A stretch of DNA of 5,999 nucleotides from Anaerolineae bacterium. Its GTDB lineage: Bacteria; Chloroflexota; Anaerolineae; JADYZS01. The stretch is taken from positions 1-5,999 of the forward strand of contig JADYZS010000185.1 of assembly GCA_020853075.1 (NCBI GenBank), given 5' to 3'. Positions 5,990-5,999 of this stretch are shown here, piece by piece. Made by a program: the position numbers and the translations under genes. Below the pieces are notes generated by a model. That model was given only the letters and a program-made list of their open reading frames with translations. It was not told the origin of the DNA and searched no databases. Position 1 is the stretch's first letter. Each line of letters starts with the position of its first letter.

Positions 5990-5999
5990 CAGAACTCGG

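Overview
The window carries a compact run of de novo purine biosynthesis genes, all on the + strand: purQ, purC, purE and purF. Upstream is the 3' part of a membrane-anchored serine hydrolase gene, and downstream is a small gene of unknown function. The high G+C content, the long PurQ type ending in a PHPEDH motif, the short intergenic gaps and the palindromic repeats fit a free-living bacterium, perhaps a Chloroflexota (Anaerolineae-like) lineage. That assignment is inferred from general protein style and cannot be proven from this window.

Layout. Bases 3-1616: a beta-lactamase-fold (peptidase S12 type) serine hydrolase, cut off by the window start, with four C-terminal membrane segments. 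Bases 1654-2499: purQ, the glutaminase subunit of FGAM synthase, interrupted in frame by a 75-bp palindromic element. Bases 2500-2626: a purQ-purC gap that is mostly another G+C-rich palindromic repeat. Bases 2627-3433: purC (SAICAR synthetase), carrying an apparent second in-frame insertion of 57 bp. Bases 3437-3928: purE of the class II (AIR carboxylase) type. Bases 3943-5409: purF with its propeptide, N-terminal nucleophile cysteine and four iron-sulfur cysteines. Bases 5438-5989: a small gene of unknown function with lower G+C.

How the genes work together. PurF makes phosphoribosylamine from PRPP and glutamine. PurQ supplies ammonia to PurL/PurS, which are not in this window, for FGAM synthesis. 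PurE carboxylates AIR, and PurC joins the resulting CAIR to aspartate. PurC and PurE both read like the two halves of animal PAICS, in the same order and only 3 nt apart. A class II PurE needs no PurK, and none is present here.

The most unusual feature is the set of three palindromic repeats within about 1.3 kb, two of them translated inside essential biosynthetic enzymes without breaking the frame. Removing 57 bp from purC, or 75 bp from purQ, restores a normal-looking protein loop. This resembles the coding palindromic elements known from Rickettsia and would be worth a genome-wide search.
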